DNA of 64,000 nucleotides from Nocardioides anomalus (GCF_011046535.1 NZ_CP049257.1:2108001-2172000), one strand, 5' to 3'; numbered from the stretch's first letter, positions 30,533-38,667 are shown. Notes: generated by a model not told the origin, from the letters alone. Numbers and translations are program-made.

Positions 30533-31860
30533 GCCTCGAGGGCTCCTGGTCCCGGTGGCGCTCCCGCTTGGCGGACCGTCTGCGGCGTGATCCGTTGGCC
30601 GATCCTGCGGTACGCCGCAAGGCCACCCTGGTGCTGGTCGACGACCTCGCCGGCGGGCTCGCGGCCACGGCCCACCCGGAGGTCTCGGCGTTCGCACACC
30701 GAACCGGTCACCGGACCGGCGGCGAGGCGACGGTGCTGGCCGGCGGCCGGGGGTCCCGGGAGCGGGCGGCCGCGGCCAACGCGGTCGCGATCGGCTGGGA
30801 CGAGCTCGACGGCGGGTACCGCCCCGCGCCGTGCCACGGCGGGCTGTACGCCGTCCCGGCCGCGCTCGCGGAGGCGGAGGCCACCGGCGCCCGCGTCGAC
30901 GACCTCCTGTCCGCTCTCGTGGTCGGCTACGAGCTGGCCGCTGCGGTGGCCGAGGCGTTCCCCCCGGCGCCGGCCCTCGAGCTCCACCCCCACGCCGCCC
31001 TGGCGCCCGTCGGTGCCGCTGCCGCGGTGACCTGGCTGCGCACCCGGAGCTCCGCCGCTGTGCTGGCGGCCGGCGACGCCGCGATCACCCTCGGTGCCCG
31101 GGGTCCCTTCCAGCACGCCACGCGGGGGCTCCTGGTCCGCAACGTGTGGGCCGGGGCGGGCGCCCAGCAAGGGTTCCTGGCCGCGGACGCGGCCGGTGCG
31201 GGTCTCGGGGCCGACGCAGGCGCCCTGCTGGACGTGCTGGCTCCTCGCACGCCGTTCGTGGACGCCCTGCCCGACACCGACTGGGCCGTCCTGGCGGCGT
31301 ACCACAAGACCTACGCGGCCTGTCAGTACGCACACGCCGCCATCGAGGCGGCCCTCGCCCTCGCAGCGACGGTGCGGCCCGAGGACGTCCGCGAGGTCGC
31401 GGTCGAGACCCACCCGCTCGCCCTGGCCCTCGAAGGAACCGCACCGCAGACCGTGCTGGCCGGGAAGTTCTCCGTCCCCCACGCGGTCGCCGCGGTGCTC
31501 GTCGCCGGGCGAGCAGACCCGGACGTGTTCGGCGCGGAGCTCCTGCACCACCCGGCCGTGGCCGCCCTCCGCACTGCGACGTCCTTGGGCCCCCTCCAGC
31601 CCCTGCCGGCGCCACCCCACGACCGGGCGGCCCGCGTCACCGTGCACCTGGTCGGCGGCGGTGTGCGCACCGAGACGTGCCTGAGCGCGAAGGGCAGCCC
31701 GGACCGGCCGCTGAGCGAGGCCGACGTCCTCGACAAGGCCGGCCGGCTCACCACGGGAGTGGCTCCGGGCTTCGTCGGCGAGGCGACCCGCACGCTCTCC
31801 GGCGTGCGTGGTGACGTCACCGCGGGTGACTGGCTGCGCTCCCTGATCGCGCCGGCCTGA
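30529..31860 (+). CDS. MmgE/PrpD family protein
   Basis: A 443-residue member of the MmgE/PrpD family, which includes 2-methylcitrate dehydratase, cis-aconitate decarboxylase and iminodisuccinate epimerase. The all-helical large domain contains the conserved GWDELDGGYRPAPCHGGLYAVPAALA segment (near residues 85-110) with the Asp-rich and His-containing active-site patch. The C-terminal lid domain contains KTYAACQYAHAAIEAALAL near 263-281. In this context it could dehydrate, isomerise or epimerise a dicarboxylate released by the hydrolases (inference). It overlaps the LacI gene by 4 nt (GTGA) and is followed by a hairpin. Confidence 0.87.
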   Translation: MSLEGSWSRWRSRLADRLRRDPLADPAVRRKATLVLVDDLAGGLAATAHPEVSAFAHRTGHRTGGEATVLAGGRGSRERAAAANAVAIGWDELDGGYRPAPCHGGLYAVPAALAEAEATGARVDDLLSALVVGYELAAAVAEAFPPAPALELHPHAALAPVGAAAAVTWLRTRSSAAVLAAGDAAITLGARGPFQHATRGLLVRNVWAGAGAQQGFLAADAAGAGLGADAGALLDVLAPRTPFVDALPDTDWAVLAAYHKTYAACQYAHAAIEAALALAATVRPEDVREVAVETHPLALALEGTAPQTVLAGKFSVPHAVAAVLVAGRADPDVFGAELLHHPAVAALRTATSLGPLQPLPAPPHDRAARVTVHLVGGGVRTETCLSAKGSPDRPLSEADVLDKAGRLTTGVAPGFVGEATRTLSGVRGDVTAGDWLRSLIAPA

Positions 31861-31867
31861 GCCGGCC

Positions 31868-31889
31868 CCGCTCGCGGTGGACCGAGCGG
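31868..31889 (+). terminator. hairpin terminator of the ten-gene operon
   Basis: Perfect 7-bp arms CCGCTCG and CGAGCGG enclose an 8-nt loop, 7 nt after the last stop codon. A 13-nt direct repeat, TGAGCCGGCCCCG (31858-31870 and 31891-31903), flanks it. Confidence 0.6.
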
Positions 31890-31937
31890 CTGAGCCGGCC
31901 CCGAGGGGGTCGGCGAGCACCGGTCGTGTGCTGTTCC

Positions 31938-32025
31938 TGGTGTCCGAGGGGGGACTTGAACCCCCACGCCCTATACGGGCACTAGCACCTCAAGCTAGCG
32001 CGTCTGCCAATTCCGCCACCCGGAC
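31938..32025 (-). tRNA. tRNA-Leu (anticodon GAG)
   Basis: An 88-nt class II tRNA read on the minus strand. The acceptor stem GTCCGGG pairs with CTCGGAC, with one G-U pair. The anticodon stem CTAGC/GCTAG encloses the loop TTGAGGT, giving anticodon GAG for CUC codons. A long variable arm (GTGCCCGTATAGGGCGT) follows, then the T-loop GGTTCAAGTCC. The discriminator A is followed by an encoded CCA (31938-31940). Confidence 0.95.
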
Positions 32026-32089
32026 GAGTGCGCCGGGAACGATAGCAAACGCCGGCCCCCGTCCCCGCATCGCGGGAGGGGGTCCGTGA

Positions 32090-32095
32090 CATGCT
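32090..32095 (+). promoter_or_regulatory. putative -10 box, M20 peptidase gene
   Basis: CATGCT ends exactly 6 nt before the ATG at 32102, and no Shine-Dalgarno sequence is present. A leaderless transcript is predicted. Confidence 0.4.
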
Positions 32096-32101
32096 CGGGC
32101 C

Positions 32102-33415
32102 ATGGCTGACCAGAGCGCGGAGCAGAGCGCCGGGGAGGCGGAGGTCGTCGAGCTGTGCCGCGACCTGATCCGCATCGACACCAGCAACTTCGGGGACGAC
32201 TCGGGGCCGGGGGAGCGCAAGGCGGCGGAGCACGTGGCGGCGCTGCTCGAGGAGGTCGGGATCGAGACCCGGACCTACGAGTCCGAGCCCGGCCGTACGT
32301 CGGTCATGGCCCGGTGGGGCGGCGAGGAGGGCGAGGGGCTGCTGCTCCACGGCCACCTCGACGTGGTGCCGGCCGAGGCCTCGGACTGGCGCCACGACCC
32401 GTTCGCGGGCGAGGTCGAGGATGGCTACCTGTGGGGCCGCGGCGCGGTGGACATGAAGGACTTCGACGCGATGCTGCTGGCCGTGGTGCGCCAGCGCCAG
32501 CGCGAGGGCCGGGTGCCGTCGCGGCCGGTGGTGCTGTGCTTCACCGCCGACGAGGAGGCGGGCGGCCACCGCGGCGCGGAGGTGCTGGTCAACGAGCACC
32601 GTGAGGAGTTCGAGGGCGTCACCGCGGCGGTGGGCGAGGTCGGTGGCTTCAGCACCACGGTGCGCGACCAGCGGATCTACCTCATCGAGGCGGCCGAGAA
32701 GGGCATGGCCTGGATGAAGCTCACGGCCCGGGGGACGGCGGGCCACGGCTCGATGATCAACCCGGACAACGCGGTCACCCGGATCACCGCGGCGGTGGCC
32801 CGACTGGGCGCCCACGAGTGGCCGGTGCGGCTGACGCCCACCATGCAGGTGCTGCTCGGGGTGGTCGCGGACCTGGCCGGCACCGAGGTGACCCCGGAGA
32901 ACGCCCGCGAGCTGGTCGGTGAGTTCGGCGGCGCCAGCCGGATGCTCGGCGCCGTGCTGAGCAACACCGTCAACCCGACGATGCTCGGCGCCGGCTACAA
33001 GGTGAACGTCGTGCCGACCGAGGCCACTGCGCACGTCGACGCGCGCAGCCTGCCCGGCTACGAGGACGAGTTCCGCGACACCCTGCGCGAGCTGCTGGGC
33101 GACGGGATCGACGTGGAGTACCTCTCCGACCAGCAGCCCTGGGAGACGCCGTACGACGGCGAGCTGGTCGACGCGATGCACCGCAGCCTGCTGGCCGAGG
33201 ACCCCGGGGCCGTCGTGGCGCCGTACCTCATGAGCGGGGGCACCGACGCCAAGCACTTCCGCAAGCTCGGGATGCGCTCCTACGGCTTCGCGCCGCTGCG
33301 GCTGCCCGCCGACCTGGACTTCACCGCGCTGTTCCACGGCGTCGACGAGCGGGTCCCGACCGACGCGCTGGAGTTCGGCGTCCGGGTCATGGACCGGTTC
33401 CTCGAGGAGATCTGA
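32102..33415 (+). CDS. M20/M25/M40 family metallopeptidase
   Basis: A 437-residue di-zinc peptidase/deacylase. The first zinc His is in LLLHGHLDVVP near residues 80-90, the bridging Asp is in GAVDMKD near 115, and the catalytic Glu pair is in FTADEEAGG near 149. The dimerisation domain spans about residues 200-320, and the final zinc His lies in MSGGTDAKHFRKLG near 380. The length suits a dipeptidase or acylase that processes peptides or N-acyl amino acids in the cytoplasm. The exact substrate is unresolved. It abuts the convergent DUF5703 gene with no gap. Confidence 0.92.
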   Translation: MADQSAEQSAGEAEVVELCRDLIRIDTSNFGDDSGPGERKAAEHVAALLEEVGIETRTYESEPGRTSVMARWGGEEGEGLLLHGHLDVVPAEASDWRHDPFAGEVEDGYLWGRGAVDMKDFDAMLLAVVRQRQREGRVPSRPVVLCFTADEEAGGHRGAEVLVNEHREEFEGVTAAVGEVGGFSTTVRDQRIYLIEAAEKGMAWMKLTARGTAGHGSMINPDNAVTRITAAVARLGAHEWPVRLTPTMQVLLGVVADLAGTEVTPENARELVGEFGGASRMLGAVLSNTVNPTMLGAGYKVNVVPTEATAHVDARSLPGYEDEFRDTLRELLGDGIDVEYLSDQQPWETPYDGELVDAMHRSLLAEDPGAVVAPYLMSGGTDAKHFRKLGMRSYGFAPLRLPADLDFTALFHGVDERVPTDALEFGVRVMDRFLEEI

Positions 33416-33634
33416 CTAGGCGGTCCGCACGGCCCGGATGATCCGGCGCCGCAGGATGACCCGGCGGGTGCCGTCGGCGGTGATCCGGACCCGGTCGAGC
33501 TCCCAGCCGCCGTGCTCGGCGCGCTCGACCAGCAGCTTGGTCACCACGTTGCGCGAGAACTCGCGGCTGAAGGTGACCTTGTCGAACTCCCACTCGACCC
33601 CGCGCCCCAGGCGCGCCGCGTGCCGGTTGCTCAC
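33416..33634 (-). CDS. DUF5703 family protein
   Basis: A 72-residue small protein. A basic N-terminus is followed by VEWEFDKVTFSREFSRNVVT and then ERAEHGGWELDRVRITADGTRRVILRRRIIR, the typical DUF5703 pattern of a short beta-rich domain with a WEL core. The function is unknown. The GTG overlaps the stop of the aldo/keto reductase gene by 4 nt (GTGA), so the two are co-transcribed. Confidence 0.82.
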   Translation of the reverse strand: MSNRHAARLGRGVEWEFDKVTFSREFSRNVVTKLLVERAEHGGWELDRVRITADGTRRVILRRRIIRAVRTA

Positions 33635-34578
33635 CGGCGCTCCGCGGACGCGTCGTCGAGGGCCTCCATCAGCTCCGGAGGCAGGGTGCGCTGCTCCACG
33701 GCGAGCACCTGGCGCAGCTGGCCCGCGGTCCGGGCGCCGACGATGGGCGCGGTGACGCCGGGCCGGTCGCGCACCCAGGCGATCGCGACCTCCGGCGGCT
33801 TCCAGCCGAGCCCGTCGGCCGCCTTGACCACCGCCTCCACGACGTACGACGAGCTCTCGTCGCGGTAGCCGTCGACCCACTGCGACATCTCCGAGGCGCC
33901 GCGGGAGTCGGCCGGCGTGCCGGAGCGGTACTTGCCGGTCAGCACCCCACGCCCCAGCGGCGACCAGGGCAGGATGCCGAGGCCCAGCTCCTGCGCGGCC
34001 GGGACGACCTCGTGCTCGATGCCGCGGTTGAGCAGGGAGTACTCCACCTGGGTCGAGACCAGCGGCGCCCGGCCGAGGGCCTGCTGCCAGGTCGCGGCCT
34101 GGGCGGTGCGCCAGCCGGACCAGTTCGACACGCCGACGTACGCCGCGCGCCCGGACGACACCGCGGTGTCCAGGGCCGACAGCGTCTCCTCGACCGGGGT
34201 GGCGTCGGACCACACGTGCACCTGCCACAGGTCGACCGAGTCGAGCTGGAGACGCCGCAGCGACTCGTCCAGGCAGCGCAGCAGGTAGCCGCGCGAGGTG
34301 TCCATGACCCGCTGGCCGCGCCGCATCCCGACGCCGGCCTTGGTGGCGACGACCACGTCGTTGCGGTCCACGACCGTGCCGAGCAGCCGGCCGAGCAGCT
34401 CCTCGGAGGCGCCGCCGGCGTAGGTGTGGGCGGTGTCGAGCAGCGTCCCGCCGGCGTCGACGAACGCCGTCAGCTGCTCGCGCGCCTCGTGCTCGTCGGT
34501 CTGGTTGCCCCAGGTCATCAGCCCCAGGCCGAGCCGCGAGACCGAGAGTCCGGAGCGACCGAGGGACCTGTGCTGCAC
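33631..34578 (-). CDS. aldo/keto reductase
   Basis: A 315-residue NADPH-dependent aldo/keto reductase barrel of the YajO/YghZ-like group. The catalytic tetrad is visible: Asp and Tyr in TLLDTAHTYAGGASEELLG near residues 47-65, Lys in VVVATKAGVG near 78, and His in LWQVHVWSDATP near 118. The cofactor segment IVGARTAGQLRQ is near the C-terminus. The GTG at 34578 is preferred because a TAGGTT box ends 7 nt upstream; longer frames are non-conserved. Confidence 0.88.
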   Translation of the reverse strand: MQHRSLGRSGLSVSRLGLGLMTWGNQTDEHEAREQLTAFVDAGGTLLDTAHTYAGGASEELLGRLLGTVVDRNDVVVATKAGVGMRRGQRVMDTSRGYLLRCLDESLRRLQLDSVDLWQVHVWSDATPVEETLSALDTAVSSGRAAYVGVSNWSGWRTAQAATWQQALGRAPLVSTQVEYSLLNRGIEHEVVPAAQELGLGILPWSPLGRGVLTGKYRSGTPADSRGASEMSQWVDGYRDESSSYVVEAVVKAADGLGWKPPEVAIAWVRDRPGVTAPIVGARTAGQLRQVLAVEQRTLPPELMEALDDASAERR

Positions 34579-34585
34579 GCCCACC

Positions 34586-34591
34586 AACCTA
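34586..34591 (-). promoter_or_regulatory. putative -10 box, aldo/keto reductase gene
   Basis: TAGGTT on the minus strand ends 7 nt before the GTG at 34578, predicting a leaderless or near-leaderless mRNA. Confidence 0.45.
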
Positions 34592-34644
34592 GTAGGTGCC
34601 CTCCACCCCGGAGCGCCCGCGACACGGTCTGGGACCGGGGGCAC

Positions 34645-34650
34645 TAGCGT
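34645..34650 (+). promoter_or_regulatory. putative -10 box, uppP
   Basis: TAGCGT ends 8 nt before the GTG of uppP, with no ribosome-binding sequence between them. Confidence 0.4.
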
Positions 34651-34658
34651 GGCCCACC

Positions 34659-35483
34659 GTGTCCGAGTTCCTCAAGGCCGTGGTGCTCGGCGTCATCCAG
34701 GGGCTGACGGAGTTCCTCCCGATCTCCAGCAGCGCCCACCTGCGCATCTACCCCGAGCTGTTCGGCTGGGGCGACCCCGGCGCGGCGTTCACCGCGGTCA
34801 TCCAGATCGGCACCGAGCTCGCCGTGCTCCTCTACTTCCGCCACGACATCTGGCGGATCGTGAGCACCTGGGTGCGGTCGCTGTTCAAGCCGGAGTACCG
34901 CGGCCACCTGGACGCCCGGATGGGCTGGTACATCATCCTCGGCACCCTCCCGATCGTGGTCCTGGGCGTGCTGCTCCAGGACACCATCGAGTCCCACTTC
35001 CGCAGCCTCTGGCTGATCGGGACGACCCTCATCGTGCTCGGCGTCGTGCTCGGCGTCGCCGACCGCGTCGGGCCCACCGACCGCACCATCAAGCAGCTCA
35101 CCCTGCGCCACGCCGTGCTCATGGGGCTGGCCCAGGCGCTGGCCCTCATCCCGGGCGTCTCGCGCTCCGGCGCCACCTTGTCCATGGGCCGCTTCCTGGG
35201 CTACGACCGCGAGGCCGCGACCCGCTACGCGTTCCTGCTGGCCATCCCGGCGGTCATCGGGGCCGGCGTCTTCGAGCTCAAGGACGTCCCGGGCGGCGAC
35301 AACCCCTACGGCTGGGGGCCGACGATCGTGGCCACGGTGGTCTCCTTCGTCGTCGGGTACGCCGCGATCGCGTGGCTGCTGCGCTACGTCACCACCCGCT
35401 CGTACACGCCGTTCGTGGTCTACCGCATCGCCCTCGGCGCGCTGACGCTGATCCTGGTCGGCGCCGGCGTCATCGCGGCGTGA
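34659..35483 (+). CDS. uppP: undecaprenyl-diphosphatase
   Basis: A 274-residue polytopic membrane phosphatase (BacA/UppP family) that recycles undecaprenyl pyrophosphate for cell-wall synthesis and confers bacitracin tolerance. The two signature motifs are GLTEFLPISSSAHLRI near residues 16-31, with catalytic Glu and Ser, and ALIPGVSRSGATLSMGRFLG near 161-180. About eight membrane segments are present. The GTG at 34659 follows a TAGCGT box. The 3' end lies 4 nt from the stop of convergent corA. Confidence 0.94.
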   Translation: MSEFLKAVVLGVIQGLTEFLPISSSAHLRIYPELFGWGDPGAAFTAVIQIGTELAVLLYFRHDIWRIVSTWVRSLFKPEYRGHLDARMGWYIILGTLPIVVLGVLLQDTIESHFRSLWLIGTTLIVLGVVLGVADRVGPTDRTIKQLTLRHAVLMGLAQALALIPGVSRSGATLSMGRFLGYDREAATRYAFLLAIPAVIGAGVFELKDVPGGDNPYGWGPTIVATVVSFVVGYAAIAWLLRYVTTRSYTPFVVYRIALGALTLILVGAGVIAA

Positions 35484-35487
35484 GCGG

Positions 35488-36468
35488 CTAGAGCCAGCCG
35501 CTGCGCTTGAACAGCACCCACAGGAAGCCCGAGATCCCGAACATCAGCAGCACCGCGAGCGGGTAGCCGAACTCCCAGCCCAGCTCGGGCATGTGCTGGA
35601 AGTTCATGCCGTAGACGCCCGCGATCAGCGTCGGGGCGGCGGCCAGGGCGACGCCGGCGGAGATCTTGCGCATGTCGTCGTTCTGCTGGACGGTGATCCG
35701 CGCCAGGTGGGCGTCGAAGGCCGTGGAGAGCAGCGCGTCGAGGCTGTCCACGACCTCCGCGGCCTGGTTGAGGTGGTCGAAGACGTCGCGGAAGAACGGC
35801 GCGGAGTCGCGGGTCACGCCGTGGACCAGCCCGTCGGCGAACTTGCGCATCGGCTCGCGCAGCGGCATCACCGCGCGCCGGACCTCGGCGATCTCGCGCT
35901 TGAGCACGTAGATGCGGGTGGAGTCGTTGGTGCGGGCGGGGGAGAAGACCGAGGTCTCGATCTCGTCCACGTCGACCTGGAGGTCGTCGACCACCTCGAC
36001 GTAGCCGTCGACCACGGAGTCGCACACGGCGTAGATGACCGCGGACGGCCCGTGGTCGAGCACCGCGGCCTGGCCCTCGAGGCGGCTGCGGGCCGAGTGC
36101 AGCTCCGAGCCGCGGCCGTGGCGCACGGTGATGACGAAGTCGGCGCCGGCGAACAGGTTGATCTCCCCGGTCTCGACCGCGTCCTCGGCGTCGACGTACC
36201 AGAGCGTCTTGAGGGTAAGGAACAGGCTGTCGTCGTAGCGCTCGAGCTTGGGCCGCTGGTGGGAGTTGAGGGCGTCCTCGACGGCCAGCGGGTGCAGCCC
36301 GAAGGCCGCGGCGACGTCGCCGAGCTCGCCCTCGCTGGGCTTGTAGAGCCCGACCCAGACGAAGTCGCCGGCCTCCTCGACCCCGGCCCGCAGCTTGTCG
36401 AACTCGTGCGGGAAGCAGTCGACCTCGACCCGCTCGCCCTTGCGGTAGAGCGCGCTGTCGACGATCAC
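35488..36468 (-). CDS. corA: CorA-family magnesium/cobalt transporter
   Basis: A 326-residue CorA channel. The large cytoplasmic N-domain contains GLHPLAVEDALNSHQRPKLE near residues 57-76. The C-terminal pair of transmembrane helices includes the pore motif YGMNF near 292 at the end of TM1, and TM2 (LAVLLMFGISGFLWVLF) follows. It imports Mg2+ and possibly Co2+. The GTG at 36468 is decided by a TACCGT box that ends 6 nt before it; a TTG at 36507 would run into the divergent phosphatase gene. Confidence 0.92.
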   Translation of the reverse strand: MIVDSALYRKGERVEVDCFPHEFDKLRAGVEEAGDFVWVGLYKPSEGELGDVAAAFGLHPLAVEDALNSHQRPKLERYDDSLFLTLKTLWYVDAEDAVETGEINLFAGADFVITVRHGRGSELHSARSRLEGQAAVLDHGPSAVIYAVCDSVVDGYVEVVDDLQVDVDEIETSVFSPARTNDSTRIYVLKREIAEVRRAVMPLREPMRKFADGLVHGVTRDSAPFFRDVFDHLNQAAEVVDSLDALLSTAFDAHLARITVQQNDDMRKISAGVALAAAPTLIAGVYGMNFQHMPELGWEFGYPLAVLLMFGISGFLWVLFKRSGWL

Positions 36469-36474
36469 CCTCCC

Positions 36475-36480
36475 ACGGTA
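36475..36480 (-). promoter_or_regulatory. putative -10 box, corA
   Basis: TACCGT on the minus strand is followed by GGGAGG and then the GTG at 36468, exactly 6 nt of spacing. Confidence 0.45.
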
Positions 36481-36487
36481 GTGCCCG

Positions 36488-36493
36488 TACTGT
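36488..36493 (+). promoter_or_regulatory. putative -10 box, histidine phosphatase gene
   Basis: TACTGT ends 7 nt before the GTG at 36501. It lies 8 bp from the opposing corA -10 box, so the two promoters are back to back within 32 bp. Confidence 0.45.
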
Positions 36494-36500
36494 TCCCGGC

Positions 36501-37244
36501 GTGGCAACGGTGATCCTCGTGCGACACGGGCGGACGACGGCCAACTCCTCGGGCGTCCTGGCCGGTCGTACGCCGGGCGTGCGGCTCGACGACGTGGGCA
36601 CGGCCCAGGCCCAGCGCACGGCCGAGCGGCTGGCGGTGGTCCCGCTGGTCGCGGTGGTCAGCAGCCCGCTCGAGCGGTGCCGGCAGACCGCCAAGGCCAT
36701 CCTCAAGGCCCAGGAGGGCACCCCGACGACGGCCACCGAGCGCGGGATCACCGAGTGCGACTACGGCACCTGGCAGGGGCGCTCGCTGCGCGACCTGGCC
36801 AAGGAGCCGCTGTGGAAGACCGTCCAGCAGCAGCCGTCGGCCGCCGCCTTCCCCGAGGGGGAGTCGATGGCGACGATGCAGGCGCGCTCGGTGTCCGCCG
36901 TACGCCGGCTGGACGCGCTCCACGAGGCCGAGCACGGCCCCGGCTCGGTGTGGGTCGCGGTCAGCCACGGCGACATCATCAAGTCGGTGCTGGCCGACGC
37001 CCTGGGCATGCACCTGGACCTGTTCCAGCGCATCCAGGTGGACCCGGCGTCGGTGTCGATCGTGCGCTACACCGGGACCCGGCCCTACGTGCTGGCCACC
37101 AACACGCACGCCGGCGACCTGTCCTGGCTGAAGCCCCCGCCGCCCGCGAAGCGGACCCGGAAGAAGGCCGGGTCCGGGACCGCTGCGGACGGCGGGCAGG
37201 ACGCCGCCGTGGGTGGAGGCGCCGGTCCCTCCGCGGGCGCGTGA
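36501..37244 (+). CDS. histidine phosphatase family protein (MSMEG_4193-like)
   Basis: A 247-residue phosphoglycerate-mutase-like phosphatase with the RHG motif ILVRHGRTTAN at residues 5-15, VVSSPLERCRQTA near 52-64, catalytic acid Glu in ERGITECDYGTWQG near 85, and the second His in WVAVSHGDIIKS near 152. A low-complexity, lysine- and alanine-rich tail covers the last 40 residues. This is the first gene of a conserved actinobacterial block with DUF3090, SCO1664 and mshC. Its physiological substrate is not established. Confidence 0.88.
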   Translation: MATVILVRHGRTTANSSGVLAGRTPGVRLDDVGTAQAQRTAERLAVVPLVAVVSSPLERCRQTAKAILKAQEGTPTTATERGITECDYGTWQGRSLRDLAKEPLWKTVQQQPSAAAFPEGESMATMQARSVSAVRRLDALHEAEHGPGSVWVAVSHGDIIKSVLADALGMHLDLFQRIQVDPASVSIVRYTGTRPYVLATNTHAGDLSWLKPPPPAKRTRKKAGSGTAADGGQDAAVGGGAGPSAGA

Positions 37245-37254
37245 CCGGCCTGCC

Positions 37255-37260
37255 TAAGGT
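37255..37260 (+). promoter_or_regulatory. putative -10 box, DUF3090 gene
   Basis: TAAGGT ends exactly 6 nt before the ATG at 37267, so this gene may have its own leaderless transcript within the block. Confidence 0.45.
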
Positions 37261-37266
37261 GTCAGC

Positions 37267-37851
37267 ATGCCGCTGATCCACGGATTCGACCCGCCGGAGC
37301 GCTTCGTCACCGGCACCGTCGGCCCGCCCGGCCAGCGCACCTTCTTCCTGCAGGCCCGCAGCGGCGCGCGCATCACCAGCGTGTCCCTGGAGAAGCAGCA
37401 GGTCGCGGCCCTCAGCGAGCGGATCGACCAGCTCCTCGACGAGGTGATGACCAGCGACTCGACCGAGTCGGTCGTCCCCGCGGTCGCCCCGCTGGGGCTG
37501 GAGGACTCCGCCCCGCTGGAGCAGCCGATCGAGGAGGAGTTCCGGGCCGGGACCATGACGCTGTCCTGGGACCCCGACGACGAGCGCGTGGTCATCGAGG
37601 TCTTCCCCTACACCGAGGCCGCCGTGGTCAGCCCCGATCAGCTCGACGAGGAGCTGACCGAGCCCGAGCCCGACGAGGTCTTCCTGGTCCGGCTCGACGC
37701 GGGCGCGGCCCGCGCCTTCGTCAAGCGCGCCGAGCAGGTGCTGGAGGCGGGGCGGCCGAACTGCCCCTTCTGCGGCAACCCGATCGACCCCGAGGGTCAC
37801 CTGTGCGTGCGCGCCAACGGCTTCCGGCGACGGGACCCCACCGGCTCGTGA
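37267..37851 (+). CDS. DUF3090 family protein
   Basis: A 194-residue protein of the DUF3090 family, conserved in actinobacteria next to an SCO1664-type gene. It starts MPLIHGFDPPERFVTGTVGPPG, has an acidic central part (PIEEEFRAGTMTLSWDPDDE) and ends with a zinc-ribbon-like NCPFCGNPIDPEGHLC. No enzymatic motif is recognised. It overlaps the next gene by 4 nt (GTGA), suggesting a functional pair. Confidence 0.88.
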   Translation: MPLIHGFDPPERFVTGTVGPPGQRTFFLQARSGARITSVSLEKQQVAALSERIDQLLDEVMTSDSTESVVPAVAPLGLEDSAPLEQPIEEEFRAGTMTLSWDPDDERVVIEVFPYTEAAVVSPDQLDEELTEPEPDEVFLVRLDAGAARAFVKRAEQVLEAGRPNCPFCGNPIDPEGHLCVRANGFRRRDPTGS

Positions 37852-38633
37852 CCGGCTCGACCGGCGGTGCGCCCACCGCGGAGCTCCAGGACGGCGAGCT
37901 CGTCCTCCACGGCCGGATCATGCCGGCGTCCAACGCCACCTTCCTCGGCGAGATCGACGGGGCCAAGGTGGTCTACAAGCCGGTCTCGGGCGAGCGTCCG
38001 CTCTGGGACTTCCCGGACGGGACCCTGGCCGACCGCGAGGTGGCGGCGTACCTCGTCTCCGAGGAGCTCGGCTGGGACGTCGTGCCGCCGACCTGGCTGC
38101 GTGAGGGCCCGCACGGGCTCGGCATGGTCCAGCTGTGGCGCGAGCCGGACCCGGACCAGGAGGCGGTGACCCTGGTCCACGAGGGCGAGCTGCCCCCGGG
38201 CTACCTGCACGTCTTCGACGGCGTGGACGGCCGCGACCTGCCGGTCTCGCTGGTCCACGAGGACACCGAGCCGCTGCGCCGGATGGCCGTCTTCGACGTG
38301 GTGGTCAACAACGCCGACCGCAAGGGCGGCCACGTCCTGGAGATGACCGACGGCCACCGGCACGGCGTCGACCACGGCATCACCTTCCACGTCGAGCACA
38401 AGCTGCGCACCGTGCTGTGGGGCTGGCTCGGCTACGCGATCCCGTCGGAGGACCTCGAGGAGGTGCTGCGCGTCGGCCAGGCGCTCGCCGGCCCGCTCGG
38501 CGACACGCTCTCGGCGCACCTGACCGACCTGGAGATCGAGACGGCGGCGACCCGGTGCCGGCGGCTGGTGGAGCGCGCGGTCATGCCGGCGCCCCGGGGC
38601 TCCTACCCGGCCATCCCCTGGCCGCCCTTCTGA
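37848..38633 (+). CDS. SCO1664-family kinase-fold protein
   Basis: A 261-residue protein with a phosphatidylinositol-kinase-like fold. The ATP-binding Lys region is NATFLGEIDGAKVVYKPVSGERPLWDFPDGTL near residues 30-62. The catalytic-loop-like FDVVVNNADRKGGHVL is near 148-163, and the DFG-equivalent is HGVDHGITFH. Neither the protein nor lipid substrate is known for the family. It pairs with DUF3090 by a GTGA overlap and sits before mshC, as in many actinobacteria. Confidence 0.85.
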   Translation: MTGSTGGAPTAELQDGELVLHGRIMPASNATFLGEIDGAKVVYKPVSGERPLWDFPDGTLADREVAAYLVSEELGWDVVPPTWLREGPHGLGMVQLWREPDPDQEAVTLVHEGELPPGYLHVFDGVDGRDLPVSLVHEDTEPLRRMAVFDVVVNNADRKGGHVLEMTDGHRHGVDHGITFHVEHKLRTVLWGWLGYAIPSEDLEEVLRVGQALAGPLGDTLSAHLTDLEIETAATRCRRLVERAVMPAPRGSYPAIPWPPF

Positions 38634-38655
38634 CCTCGCCGTGACCGCCCACCCT

Positions 38656-38661
38656 TAGGCT
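38656..38661 (+). promoter_or_regulatory. putative -10 box, mshC
   Basis: TAGGCT ends exactly 6 nt before the ATG at 38668, predicting a leaderless mshC mRNA. Confidence 0.45.
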
Positions 38662-38667
38662 TCCGGC

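Noticed and set aside
31938..32025. tRNA-Leu as the integration site of the ten-gene operon
   Set aside because: No integrase, no duplicated tRNA 3' end on the far side of the operon and no sharp composition change were seen. The operon overlaps smoothly in style with the chromosome.
36469..36507. Upstream TTG start for corA
   Set aside because: It would extend into the divergent phosphatase gene, and the TACCGT box would fall inside the coding region.
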